Source: Salinicoccus cyprini
GTDB taxonomy: Bacteria; Bacillota; Bacilli; Staphylococcales; Salinicoccaceae
Assembly (NCBI RefSeq): GCF_007713705.1
Contig: NZ_VMSJ01000006.1
Location: 62,001 to 126,000 of the forward strand
DNA length: 64,000 nucleotides
Direction of reading: 5' to 3'
This document shows, in pieces, positions 1 to 7,333 of this stretch. Under the pieces are notes generated by a model. The model was not told where the DNA came from. It did not search any database and was given only the letters and a program-made list of their open reading frames with translations. The first letter of the stretch is position 1; the number at the start of each line of letters is the position of its first letter. Position numbers and translations under genes: made by a program.

Positions 1-660
1 ACTCATGCATTCGACAAGAATGCTGTACTGGCGGGTGTGTATAATGATTCCGGTACACCTGCAGTCGGTCCGCTTGCGCCAGGCATACTTGGACACAGTG
101 ATGATCTGCAAGGTCCCGAGTACAACATGGACAGGGCACGTGAACTGCTTGCCGAAGCAGGATATGAGGATGGATTTGATGTCAACCTGATGGTCAATGA
201 CGATAACCCGGAACGTGTGGATATGGCTGTATGGCTCCAGGAATCTTTGGCTGAACTTAACATCAACGTCAACATCGAACAGGTGGAGTGGGGTGCATAC
301 CTCGAAATGACCGGAAATGGAGAACACGATATGTTCATTCTCGGCTGGTCCAACTCTACTGGTGACCCTGACAATGGTATTTCACCATTGTTCCATTCAT
401 CCATGGTCGGTGCAGAGGGTAACCGCTCATTCTATCAGAATGAAGAGCTCGATGCATTGCTGGATGAAGGGAAACGGGAATCCGATCCTGAAGCAAGAGA
501 GGAAATCTATCAGCAGGCCCAGCAGATTCTTGTAGACGATGCACCTGCCATCTTCGTCAGACACTCGGAGAATCTCAATGCCTACAGTAATAACGTGGAA
601 AACATCGGCATCAACCGCTACAATATTTATGACCTCAGAGACGTGACAATCAGTGAATAG
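1..660 (+). CDS. Peptide ABC transporter substrate-binding protein, 3' part only
   Basis: The frame is open from base 1, so the gene starts upstream of the window; the last 219 codons are seen. The residues fit the C-terminal lobe of family 5 solute-binding proteins (OppA/DppA type), including the segment GWSNSTGDPDNGISPLFHS and a closing region of short alpha/beta elements. Such lipoproteins sit outside the membrane and deliver oligopeptides, or sometimes nickel or other ligands, to an ABC permease. The permease genes are not in the window, so the substrate cannot be assigned. A strong terminator follows directly, so this is the last gene of its operon. Confidence 0.85.
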   Translation, partial: THAFDKNAVLAGVYNDSGTPAVGPLAPGILGHSDDLQGPEYNMDRARELLAEAGYEDGFDVNLMVNDDNPERVDMAVWLQESLAELNINVNIEQVEWGAYLEMTGNGEHDMFILGWSNSTGDPDNGISPLFHSSMVGAEGNRSFYQNEELDALLDEGKRESDPEAREEIYQQAQQILVDDAPAIFVRHSENLNAYSNNVENIGINRYNIYDLRDVTISE

Positions 661-685
661 CCACCTCTGAAAAAATGATATTCAT

Positions 686-720
686 GAACCGGGAAACATT
701 TCAAATGTTTCCCGGTTCTT
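686..720 (+). terminator. Rho-independent terminator of the peptide-binding protein gene
   Basis: A 15-bp perfect stem (686-700 with 704-718) and a 3-base loop are followed by a T-rich run. It lies 25 bases after the stop codon. Confidence 0.9.
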
Positions 721-829
721 TATTCTTCCTGGGAACGGCATTGAATCCACGTTCCTATCCCGCTATTTGAATTCTCATGATCGGTTTAAAATGATATAAT
801 CGACAACAGAATGAAAAAAGGGTGATCGA

Positions 830-1090
830 ATGAAACGTCTAACTGCCATCGCACTAGTAGTGCTTCTCGCAGGATGCGGAGAGGATGAAAGCCAGGCGGC
901 GAAAGATCTTGAAACAGTCAATCAGGAGAATAAGTCTCTGGAGAATAGAATTCAGAATATCAAAGAGGAAAATAGCCAGCTCGAAGAGAATATCGGTGCC
1001 AAAGAGGCGGAACTTGAATCGCTGAGAGAAGAAGAGTCCGGTGCATCGGAGCAGGACGATGAGAAAGAAGCTGAAAATCAACAAGAGTAG
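830..1090 (+). CDS. Small lipoprotein with coiled-coil tail
   Basis: The 86-residue product starts with a lipoprotein signal: KR, a hydrophobic stretch, and lipobox LLAGC with the acylated cysteine at residue 16. The rest is very rich in Glu, Gln, Asn and Lys with heptad-like spacing (about residues 25-70), predicting one long coiled coil, and an acidic low-complexity end. It should be anchored on the outer face of the membrane. A TATAAT hexamer is at 795-800. I do not recognise a family, and coiled-coil composition alone gives no function. Confidence 0.75.
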   Translation: MKRLTAIALVVLLAGCGEDESQAAKDLETVNQENKSLENRIQNIKEENSQLEENIGAKEAELESLREEESGASEQDDEKEAENQQE

Positions 1091-1098
1091 CCTGGTAG

Positions 1099-1123
1099 GA
1101 TTAAATGCTTTTCAAAAGGGAAT
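1099..1123 (+). promoter_or_regulatory. Candidate sigma-B-type promoter upstream of the 113-residue protein
   Basis: GATTAA, 13 bases, GGGAAT: one mismatch to the general-stress consensus GTTTAA-N12-15-GGGWAT. It is placed about 37 bases before the start codon. It is weaker than the two perfect examples in this window. Confidence 0.4.
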
Positions 1124-1159
1124 ACATGAAGTAAACATTTTGAGAGCGAGGAGATTTTC

Positions 1160-1501
1160 ATGCATGAAGATAAGTTCAACATCATTGAAGGCAGGGAAAT
1201 GACACTTGAATCACTGGGTTATGAAATAGAAGAAATCACCGGGATGGCAGTACAGGACTTTGAAGGCGACACTTCTCGCTTCGTAGCCAAAAAGCCGAAC
1301 CTTGACCAGGAGTTTGAAACGTTCAATGTGAGATATGATTTCAAGGAATCCCATGACTTTGTGGATGTAGTGTTCACTACCGAAAAGAAAGATCATCTCG
1401 AAGACTATGATTTCGATGATAAAGAAGTGAAAGTGCAGCTCATTACCTATAAGAGAATGGATGCACCGATGGATAATGAAAGTGATAAAGTGGAAGAATA
1501 G
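1160..1501 (+). CDS. Hypothetical acidic protein, 113 residues
   Basis: A soluble, strongly acidic protein with no signal peptide or membrane segment. Alternating hydrophobic and charged residues through about residues 40-95 suggest a beta-rich fold. The start ATG follows GAGCGAGGAG with good spacing. A possible sigma-B promoter lies just upstream, which would make it a general-stress gene. I do not recognise the family. There is no clear terminator, so transcription may run on into the GNAT gene downstream. Confidence 0.65.
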   Translation: MHEDKFNIIEGREMTLESLGYEIEEITGMAVQDFEGDTSRFVAKKPNLDQEFETFNVRYDFKESHDFVDVVFTTEKKDHLEDYDFDDKEVKVQLITYKRMDAPMDNESDKVEE

Positions 1502-1575
1502 TAGAATGTCTGCACTTCTATCTCTTTCAATTCTTTTTAGGCAGAGAGCATCAATAATTGAAAGAGTGGTTGGAA

Positions 1576-2136
1576 ATGAGCATGAAATACATCAAAACCA
1601 AGCGTTTAATTTTGCGTGATTGGCAGCAGAGCGACATCACTCATTTTATCAGAATGAACCAGGATCCTGACGTACGACGCTACTTCCCGGATCTTCTGCC
1701 GGCAGAAGCATCCAGGCAATATGTCATCGATGCCCAAAAGGACATTGAGGACAGAGGGTTTGGGCTGTTTGCTGTAGAGAGAAGAGATACAGGTGAGTTC
1801 ATCGGTTTCACAGGCATACAAGTACTGGAGGAGGATGGTCCCTTCAGGTTGGACTTCCTGCCCTGCATCGAAATCGGCTGGAGACTGATGAAGAAGCATT
1901 GGAACCAGGGATTTGCCACAGAGGCGGCGATAGGTGTACTCAAGTTCGCAGAACGCCATACGGATATTAAAGAAATATATGGCCTCGCGGCCGAAAAGAA
2001 CTTTCCCTCCATCCATGTGATGGAGAAAATAGGCATGTCCCGGGTGGAATCATTTGATCATCCCCGCATCATAGATGGTCACTCACTGAAGAAACATGTC
2101 GTATATAAGCTTGAAATATCAAAGCGGCGTCCCTAG
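1576..2136 (+). CDS. GNAT family N-acetyltransferase (RimJ/RimL-like)
   Basis: A 186-residue acetyl-CoA-dependent acetyltransferase of the RimJ/RimL subgroup. It opens with IKTKRLILRDW, typical of the group, has the core segment EIGWRLMKKHWNQGFATEA (the acetyl-CoA pyrophosphate-binding loop), and a late segment NFPSIHVMEKIGM typical of motif B. The substrate cannot be told; relatives modify ribosomal proteins, tRNA-linked amino acids or antibiotics. Start: the frame is open further upstream to TTG 1558, but ATG 1576 follows GAGTGG. The last five codons (SKRRP) lie in a palindrome shared with the convergent gene. Confidence 0.85.
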   Translation: MSMKYIKTKRLILRDWQQSDITHFIRMNQDPDVRRYFPDLLPAEASRQYVIDAQKDIEDRGFGLFAVERRDTGEFIGFTGIQVLEEDGPFRLDFLPCIEIGWRLMKKHWNQGFATEAAIGVLKFAERHTDIKEIYGLAAEKNFPSIHVMEKIGMSRVESFDHPRIIDGHSLKKHVVYKLEISKRRP

Positions 2137-2149
2137 GGACGCCGCTTTG
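2120..2149. terminator. Bidirectional terminator overlapping both convergent coding ends
   Basis: A 14-bp perfect inverted repeat (2120-2133 with 2136-2149) has a 2-base centre. The stop codons of the GNAT gene (2134-2136) and the LOG gene (complement of 2133-2135) both sit at the centre, so the arms encode the C-terminus of each protein. Confidence 0.85.
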
Positions 2150-2723
2150 ATGTATCATATGTCCTTGCTTCGACAGGTTCGAATGTCTCGAAACTTTTAA
2201 GGATTTCAGTAGCATCGTCACTGATGAAAAGCAGACCCATATATTTTTCTTCGAGGAAGCCTTCAGCAATCAGCTTCTCGAAAAGGTGGGTCAGCGTATC
2301 GAAGAAATGATTGACGTCAAGCAGCCCAATCGGTTTCTTCTGCAGTCCAATCTGTCCCCAAGTAAAAATTTCAAAGAATTCCTCCAAGGTGCCGGCACCC
2401 CCGGGCAGCGTAAGGATGGCATCACCGAGTTCTTCCATCTTCGCTTTTCTTTCGTGCATGGTTTCGACGATTTCCATATGCTGAACATCCGGATGTGCCA
2501 TTTCCCGTTCAACCAGGAACTTCGGGATGACGCCGGTTACAGTGCCTCCTTTTAAAAGTGCACCATCAGCCACAGCGCCCATCAGTCCGATGGCACCACC
2601 ACCAAATACGACACCGATGCCCTTTTCTGCCAGCATTGCACCAAGCGCATAGGCCTGTTCTTCATAGATGGGGTCATCTCCCGTCCGAGCACCACAGAAG
2701 ATGGTAATGTTTCTGATCTTCAT
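2133..2723 (-). CDS. LOG family protein (TIGR00730-type Rossmann-fold nucleotide hydrolase)
   Basis: A 196-residue member of the LOG/YvdD family, which cleave nucleoside 5'-monophosphates to free base and ribose phosphate (cytokinin-riboside phosphate hydrolases in plants). The defining motif PGGAGTLEEFFEIF is present, as is the glycine-rich FGGGAIGLMGAVADGAL segment. The bacterial role is usually unknown. Start: ATG 2723 is 8 bases from GAGGTG; ATG 2729 is only 2 bases from it. It lies 44 bases after the 322-residue gene and is probably cotranscribed from the sigma-B promoter at 3776-3801. It ends in SKRRP like its convergent neighbour. Confidence 0.88.
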   Translation of the reverse strand: MKIRNITIFCGARTGDDPIYEEQAYALGAMLAEKGIGVVFGGGAIGLMGAVADGALLKGGTVTGVIPKFLVEREMAHPDVQHMEIVETMHERKAKMEELGDAILTLPGGAGTLEEFFEIFTWGQIGLQKKPIGLLDVNHFFDTLTHLFEKLIAEGFLEEKYMGLLFISDDATEILKSFETFEPVEARTYDTSKRRP

Positions 2724-2767
2724 TATCATGACACCTCTCTTTGTTAAAGATGGGTATGATCCACTTA

Positions 2768-3736
2768 TCAGTTATACTGCTTCTTTTTATGCTTTTCGAT
2801 TTTCTTCTCCAGCTTCTTCTGTCTTCTGGACTTCGTCACTGCGCCGGGTTCTCCTGTCTTGCGGCCTCTGGCAGACACTCTCGTCTCCTGTAGGCCACGA
2901 TGCCTGTTGAAAAGCGAATCGTCCTGGGCTGTTTCCTTCTTTACAGATACTGCGTGCTTCGGATCGAGCTTGTTCTTATGCTTCGTGAACAGATCTCCAT
3001 TTTCATATCCGTCCGATTCGTGACCTTTTACTTTCCTGTCAATCCAGTAGTTGATGTTCTGATCCATGTGGTCAAATCTCTCCTGTTCGTTATTGTCTTC
3101 GGTACCATCCGTCATTCCGGCATCGATATCGAGTCTTTTTTCGTCGTCATCCGTCAGGCTTGAACGGTTGTTTTCCTGATCCTCACTGTATTCGGCGGCA
3201 ACGCCATAGTTGTCCGGATTGGTTTTCATTTCGGCCTTTGCCTCCGGTGTTTCGTTCTCAGGCCCCCTGTATGCATCATCGATGGTCATGGCTTTCGACT
3301 TGTCGTCATTATCATCCATCTGATCGGAGTCCGCCTGCAGAATTTTAGGTACCGGAATTGAAGATTGTTCTTTAAGGCGCTCTTTTCTATGCTTTTCCTT
3401 TTCCTTTTCAAACTTTTTGAGCAGGGCTTCTTCCTGCTGAAGGTTTTTCTGGTACTGCTTCTGTTCCTTCTTGTAAGTATGGTGGACACGTCTGTCGGCG
3501 ACAGCATCACCGACTTTCGTAATTGCCGTCCTTCCTGTCCTATATGTGGTCGTACTTGCACTTTTGACCGACTGGGCGGCGCTCACGCTCTTGTCTTTGG
3601 CAGAATGGTATATAGTGCTCGATGTCGCACTGACCTTCTGTACGTCAGGATGCTTCTTGATGCGGTTTCTTTCGTTAAAAAGGGGAACGAGTACTACAGG
3701 CAGCAGCGTTACGGCCTTTTTCACTTTATCATTCAT
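2768..3736 (-). CDS. Hypothetical charged protein under a sigma-B promoter
   Basis: 322 residues in three parts: residues 1-25 with a short hydrophobic stretch (AVTLLPVVLVPLF) that may touch or enter the membrane; residues 35-130 basic and Ser/Thr/Lys rich, then a KEK-rich helix; residues 140-322 low-complexity, full of Asp, Asn, Glu and Lys, with a basic RRQKKLEKKIEKHKKK end. It looks largely disordered or coiled-coil. GGAGG is 7 bases before the ATG, and a perfect sigma-B promoter lies upstream. I do not recognise the family; a general-stress envelope or nucleic-acid-associated protein is a guess. Confidence 0.75.
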   Translation of the reverse strand: MNDKVKKAVTLLPVVLVPLFNERNRIKKHPDVQKVSATSSTIYHSAKDKSVSAAQSVKSASTTTYRTGRTAITKVGDAVADRRVHHTYKKEQKQYQKNLQQEEALLKKFEKEKEKHRKERLKEQSSIPVPKILQADSDQMDDNDDKSKAMTIDDAYRGPENETPEAKAEMKTNPDNYGVAAEYSEDQENNRSSLTDDDEKRLDIDAGMTDGTEDNNEQERFDHMDQNINYWIDRKVKGHESDGYENGDLFTKHKNKLDPKHAVSVKKETAQDDSLFNRHRGLQETRVSARGRKTGEPGAVTKSRRQKKLEKKIEKHKKKQYN

Positions 3737-3775
3737 TACTTAACCTCCAGCGTGTTCGTATAGGATGATTATAAT

Positions 3776-3801
3776 ATACCCTCGCCGCTGTTTCATTAAA
3801 C
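3776..3801 (-). promoter_or_regulatory. Sigma-B promoter for the 322-residue protein and LOG gene
   Basis: Read on the minus strand: GTTTAA, 14 bases, GGGTAT, an exact match to the consensus of the general-stress sigma factor in Bacillus and Staphylococcus. The -10 is about 40 bases from the start codon. Confidence 0.75.
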
Positions 3802-3814
3802 TGTAAACAAAATC

Positions 3815-3840
3815 GTTTAGAAACCTGGTGATAAAGGTAT
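3815..3840 (+). promoter_or_regulatory. Candidate sigma-B-type promoter for scdA
   Basis: GTTTAG, 14 bases, AGGTAT: one mismatch in each hexamer, with the same spacing as the perfect divergent promoter beside it. It lies 30 bases before the GTG start. Confidence 0.4.
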
Positions 3841-3870
3841 GATTGAAGTAATAATGAGGAGGAATGCAGG

Positions 3871-4557
3871 GTGAAAACAATTACTGGACAGATGACGCTT
3901 GGTAATATCGTAACAGAAATTCCGAAATCAGGGGATATTTTCAGGAAACAGAGGGTTGATTTTGCCAACGATGGAAATAGGACACTGGATGAAGTCGCTG
4001 AAAATCATCATCTGCCACTGGAGAACCTGCTGTATGAAATCAACAGGCTGGGCACTGAAAACCAGGACGGCATCGATATCAAATATATGGATGAACAAAG
4101 CATAATCAGCTATATCCAGAGAAAATACCACGAAGACCTGAAGGATGAACTGCCGATTCTGGAGTCCTACGCAGAGAAGATGGTCAAAGAGAACGGAGAT
4201 CTCGAAGTAATTGAGGATGTATTCCTCAACCTGAAGACTGCGTTGCTCGATCATACCCGTGATGAAGACGAAAATGTATTCCCGATGCTGTCTTCATTCC
4301 TCGAAGACCCTTCCGAAAATAAAAAAGAGGCGCTCAAACCGCATGTGACCGAACTTGAAGACGAGCACCGCAATGCAGCAGAGACTTTCTGGCGTCTCCG
4401 TGACTTCACAAATGACTATACGCCGTCAGAAGAGGATTCCGGTACGATCCGTCTCGTCTATCGAAGACTTGAAAAGCTCGAGAAGGATACTTTGGATCAT
4501 GTCCATCTTGAAAACAATATACTGTTCAAAAGAATGAGGGAAAAGCACTACGATTGA
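3871..4557 (+). CDS. scdA: ScdA/RIC-like di-iron iron-sulfur cluster repair protein, cysteine pair missing
   Basis: 228 residues, the usual family length. Relatives (ScdA, YtfE) repair Fe-S clusters after nitric oxide or peroxide damage with a di-iron centre in a hemerythrin-like domain. That domain is intact: H87, H128-x3-E132, H166 and H210-x3-E214. The N-terminal ScdA_N domain is recognisable (GNIVTEIPKSGDIFRK), but the conserved DFCCGG loop reads DFANDG (residues 30-35), so both cysteines are lost. The GTG start is 8 bases from a perfect AGGAGG. Monocistronic, with a weak sigma-B-like promoter. Confidence 0.85.
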   Translation: MKTITGQMTLGNIVTEIPKSGDIFRKQRVDFANDGNRTLDEVAENHHLPLENLLYEINRLGTENQDGIDIKYMDEQSIISYIQRKYHEDLKDELPILESYAEKMVKENGDLEVIEDVFLNLKTALLDHTRDEDENVFPMLSSFLEDPSENKKEALKPHVTELEDEHRNAAETFWRLRDFTNDYTPSEEDSGTIRLVYRRLEKLEKDTLDHVHLENNILFKRMREKHYD

Positions 4558-4564
4558 TCCGATC

Positions 4565-4608
4565 AGCCGAACAGGCCTGCCTCCATATGGAGGCAGGCCT
4601 GTTCGGCT
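4565..4608. terminator. Bidirectional terminator between scdA and phoR
   Basis: A perfect 22-bp inverted repeat centred at 4586/4587, with TTT on one side. It serves scdA on the plus strand and phoR on the minus strand. Confidence 0.9.
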
Positions 4609-4628
4609 TTATGAAATTGGTGTGCAGT

Positions 4629-6410
4629 CTAGTCCGCTTCCTGGTTTTTCGGAAGGATGACGGTAATTGTTGTCCCTTCACCTTCACGGCTTTCTATTTC
4701 TATTTCCCCGTGATGGGATTCTATCAGGTGCTTCACTATGGCCAGTCCAAGACCCGTACCACCGGAATGGCGTGCACGTGCCTTGTCCACGCGGTAGAAC
4801 CGTTCAAAAATTCTGGGCAGACTCTCTTCAGGGATGCCGATGCCGTTATCCTTGACGATGAGACGGACGGTATTGATATTCTCCTTCAGTGAAATATCGA
4901 CTCTGCCTCCTTCGGCAGTATAGTTGATGGCATTGCCGACCAGGTTGAGGATGATCTGCCTGATACGGTCCTGATCCCCTTGAAGATATATCTCCTTTGA
5001 CGCTTCAGGCAGGGTGAGCCGTGTCTTCCTCTTTTCGACGGAGTTGTGCAGTGTTTTGGCAACCTCATGGACAAGAGCGGTCATGTCCATGATTTCAAGG
5101 TCGAGCGGCATCTCCTGCTTTTCGATCTTGGAGAGGTGCAGCAGATCACTGATCAGCCTATCGAGTCTTTGGCTTTCATCATATATGATCTGCAGGAATT
5201 GCCTTGTCGTCGCTTCGTCCGTCACTTCACCACTGAGCAGTGTTTCGGAGAATCCGCTGACGGAAGTGACAGGGGTCTTCAGTTCATGCGATACATTGGC
5301 CACGAAGTCGCTGCGCATCTTTTCAAGCCTTCTGATATTTGTAATATCATGCAGCACGACAATGGCACCTTTCTGCTGCCAACCCTGTCCGTAGTATGGC
5401 GCCAGATGGGCGTCCATGATGCGTTCCTGCGGGAAGTACGAATGAACTTCCTCGTGCACCTTCTGGCTGTTTTCCAGAACAGCCTGGATATGAGGCGTGA
5501 GAGCAAAGCGTTCTCCCACCTTTTCATAGGATTGTCCGATGATATTATCCTTATGCTGGGAAAGGAAGCGCTCCATCGCCGAATTCAGCAGGACGACCCT
5601 GCCTTCTTCGTTGACCAGCATGACACCACTGACCATGTTGGAGATGATGCTGGTCAGCTGGTGCTCATTCTCCTCGATCTCCTTCATCTGCTTCTGCAGA
5701 CTTGCAGCCAGTGCATTGATGGACAGGGCAAGATCACCGAACTCCCCTTTGGCAGAGACATTTACACGGCTGCTGTAGTCCTTCTCCCTCAAACGGTATG
5801 TGGTGTCCATGATATTGTCGATCGGACGCGTGATGCTCCTTGAAAGCATTGCACTTGCAATGCCGGACACGAGGAACATCAGACCGAGCAGGATGGATAG
5901 GCTGGCCCATAGTCTGGACAGGGCTTCATCCACGACCTGTAGAGAGAGTGATGTCCTGATGGCACCGACTGTTTCTCCCTGTTCAACAAGCGGCAGCGCT
6001 ACATACATCATATTGAACTGCTGTGTTGTACTGAAGCGTACGGATTCACCCAATGCGGTACCGTTACGGATGACATCCTGGATTTCCGGCCTGTTGATGT
6101 GATTGTTCATCGTTGCAGGATCATTTTCCGAATCGGCAAGCACTACCCCTTCTTCGTCTACGACGGTAAAGCGCATTTCAATCGGCTGGTTGAAATGCCG
6201 GATCATACCCTGCAGAGCTTCCGGGTCATTATGTGTGTCTGCAGTCTCAATCAGCTGTGAGACCATCTGGGCATTTTCCACCAGATGGTCTCGTGTCATA
6301 TCTGTATAGGCATCTTTCATGATAGCGGTCAGGAAAAACCATAGGATGACGACAAGTATGAGGATCAGGATGAAGAAGGAGAGTGCAATCCTCGCCCATA
6401 GGCGTTTCAT
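4629..6410 (-). CDS. phoR: Sensor histidine kinase, PhoR-like
   Basis: 593 residues. TM1 at about 8-30, an extracytoplasmic Cache/PAS-like sensor at 31-165, TM2 at 168-190, HAMP (SRSITRPIDNI), a PAS domain at about 245-355, HisKA with phosphoacceptor H375 in SHELKTP, then HATPase_c with the N box (LVGNAINYT), DNGIGIPEE and GGTGLGLAIVKHL. This is the architecture of PhoR of Bacillus and Staphylococcus, which answers phosphate limitation. The start codon overlaps the stop of phoP, so the two genes form one operon. No Pho genes other than the pair are in the window, so the phosphate role rests on similarity. Confidence 0.88.
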   Translation of the reverse strand: MKRLWARIALSFFILILILVVILWFFLTAIMKDAYTDMTRDHLVENAQMVSQLIETADTHNDPEALQGMIRHFNQPIEMRFTVVDEEGVVLADSENDPATMNNHINRPEIQDVIRNGTALGESVRFSTTQQFNMMYVALPLVEQGETVGAIRTSLSLQVVDEALSRLWASLSILLGLMFLVSGIASAMLSRSITRPIDNIMDTTYRLREKDYSSRVNVSAKGEFGDLALSINALAASLQKQMKEIEENEHQLTSIISNMVSGVMLVNEEGRVVLLNSAMERFLSQHKDNIIGQSYEKVGERFALTPHIQAVLENSQKVHEEVHSYFPQERIMDAHLAPYYGQGWQQKGAIVVLHDITNIRRLEKMRSDFVANVSHELKTPVTSVSGFSETLLSGEVTDEATTRQFLQIIYDESQRLDRLISDLLHLSKIEKQEMPLDLEIMDMTALVHEVAKTLHNSVEKRKTRLTLPEASKEIYLQGDQDRIRQIILNLVGNAINYTAEGGRVDISLKENINTVRLIVKDNGIGIPEESLPRIFERFYRVDKARARHSGGTGLGLAIVKHLIESHHGEIEIESREGEGTTITVILPKNQEAD

Positions 6411-7111
6411 TCAGCAGGCACCTCGAGCTTGTAGCCGAATCCCCTTATGGTCCTGATATAGGTTGGCCGTTTCGTATCCGCTTCGATCTTCTCGCGAAGA
6501 TGGCTGATATGTACATCGACAATCCGTGTATCTCCATCGTAATGGAAATCCCATACACCGTTCAGAAGCTGATCGCGGCTGAGTACTTTATTCTTGTGAT
6601 TGGCCAGGTAGAGCAGCAGTTCATACTCCTTCGGCGTCAGCACAAGCTGCTTGCCACGGGCATAGACATCATACGTGTCTGTACGTATTTCAAGATCACC
6701 AAGACGCAGGATGGTGGAATCATCCGCCTCCTCATCCGGTTTCACCGTCTGTGTTCTTCTCAGTATCGCCTTGACGCGTGCAACGACTTCGCGCGGACTG
6801 AAAGGTTTTGTCATATAATCATCCGCGCCGAGTTCCAGGCCGAGAATCTTATCGAACTCTTCGTCTTTGGCCGTCAGCATCAGGATGGGTGTATCCATCT
6901 TCTCCTGTCTCAGCATTTTGCACACATCCATGCCGTCCATACCGGGCAGCATCAGATCCAGGACAATCAGGTCGGGCTTTTCGGTCAGGGCAAGATCCAG
7001 ACCCTGTCGTCCATCCTCCGCTGTCATCACTTCATAACCTGCACTTTCAAGGTTGAATTTCATAAGTGTAACAATAGATGGTTCATCATCAACAACGAGG
7101 ATTTTATACAA
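6407..7111 (-). CDS. phoP: Response regulator, PhoP-like (OmpR family)
   Basis: 234 residues: a receiver domain with acid pocket D8-D9, phosphoacceptor D52 and K in MTKPFSP, and a winged-helix DNA-binding domain at about 135-230 (LTPKEYELLLYL, then the RTIRGFGYKLE wing). The stretch KILGLELGADDYMTKPFSPR matches PhoP of staphylococci closely as I remember it. It is the first gene of the phoPR operon and is divergent from narG, with a 222-base gap shared by both promoters. It should activate phosphate-uptake and cell-wall genes under phosphate limitation. Confidence 0.9.
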   Translation of the reverse strand: MYKILVVDDEPSIVTLMKFNLESAGYEVMTAEDGRQGLDLALTEKPDLIVLDLMLPGMDGMDVCKMLRQEKMDTPILMLTAKDEEFDKILGLELGADDYMTKPFSPREVVARVKAILRRTQTVKPDEEADDSTILRLGDLEIRTDTYDVYARGKQLVLTPKEYELLLYLANHKNKVLSRDQLLNGVWDFHYDGDTRIVDVHISHLREKIEADTKRPTYIRTIRGFGYKLEVPAE

Positions 7112-7212
7112 AATAATAACTCCCTTTCATTTATCATTCAGTCAATTATGTTTATGTCAGCCGTTACATTTTACCATACACACATGGAAAATTTAAAAAC
7201 TTTACATACTTG

Positions 7213-7236
7213 TCACATTCTTTTCGAGCCATGTGA
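7213..7236. promoter_or_regulatory. Inverted repeat upstream of the narG NreC box
   Basis: TCACAT (7213-7218) and ATGTGA (7231-7236) are separated by 12 bases, just upstream of the NreC box. It could be an operator for another regulator of phoP or narG. No known consensus fits fully. Confidence 0.25.
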
Positions 7237-7242
7237 AAAAAG

Positions 7243-7256
7243 TAGGAATTTCCCTA
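7243..7256 (+). promoter_or_regulatory. NreC-binding box of the narG operon
   Basis: TAGGA-ATTT-CCCTA differs at one base from the staphylococcal NreC box TAGGG-N4-CCCTA (consensus from memory). A GATAAT -10 element follows at 7281-7286, 24 bases after the box. The narT promoter has the same arrangement. Confidence 0.7.
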
Positions 7257-7333
7257 ATATCTTTCCATCCCCTCCAGGCAGATAATGAAGATATCTTAAA
7301 GATACAGTAGTTATTCTGATGGGAGTGGCACAG

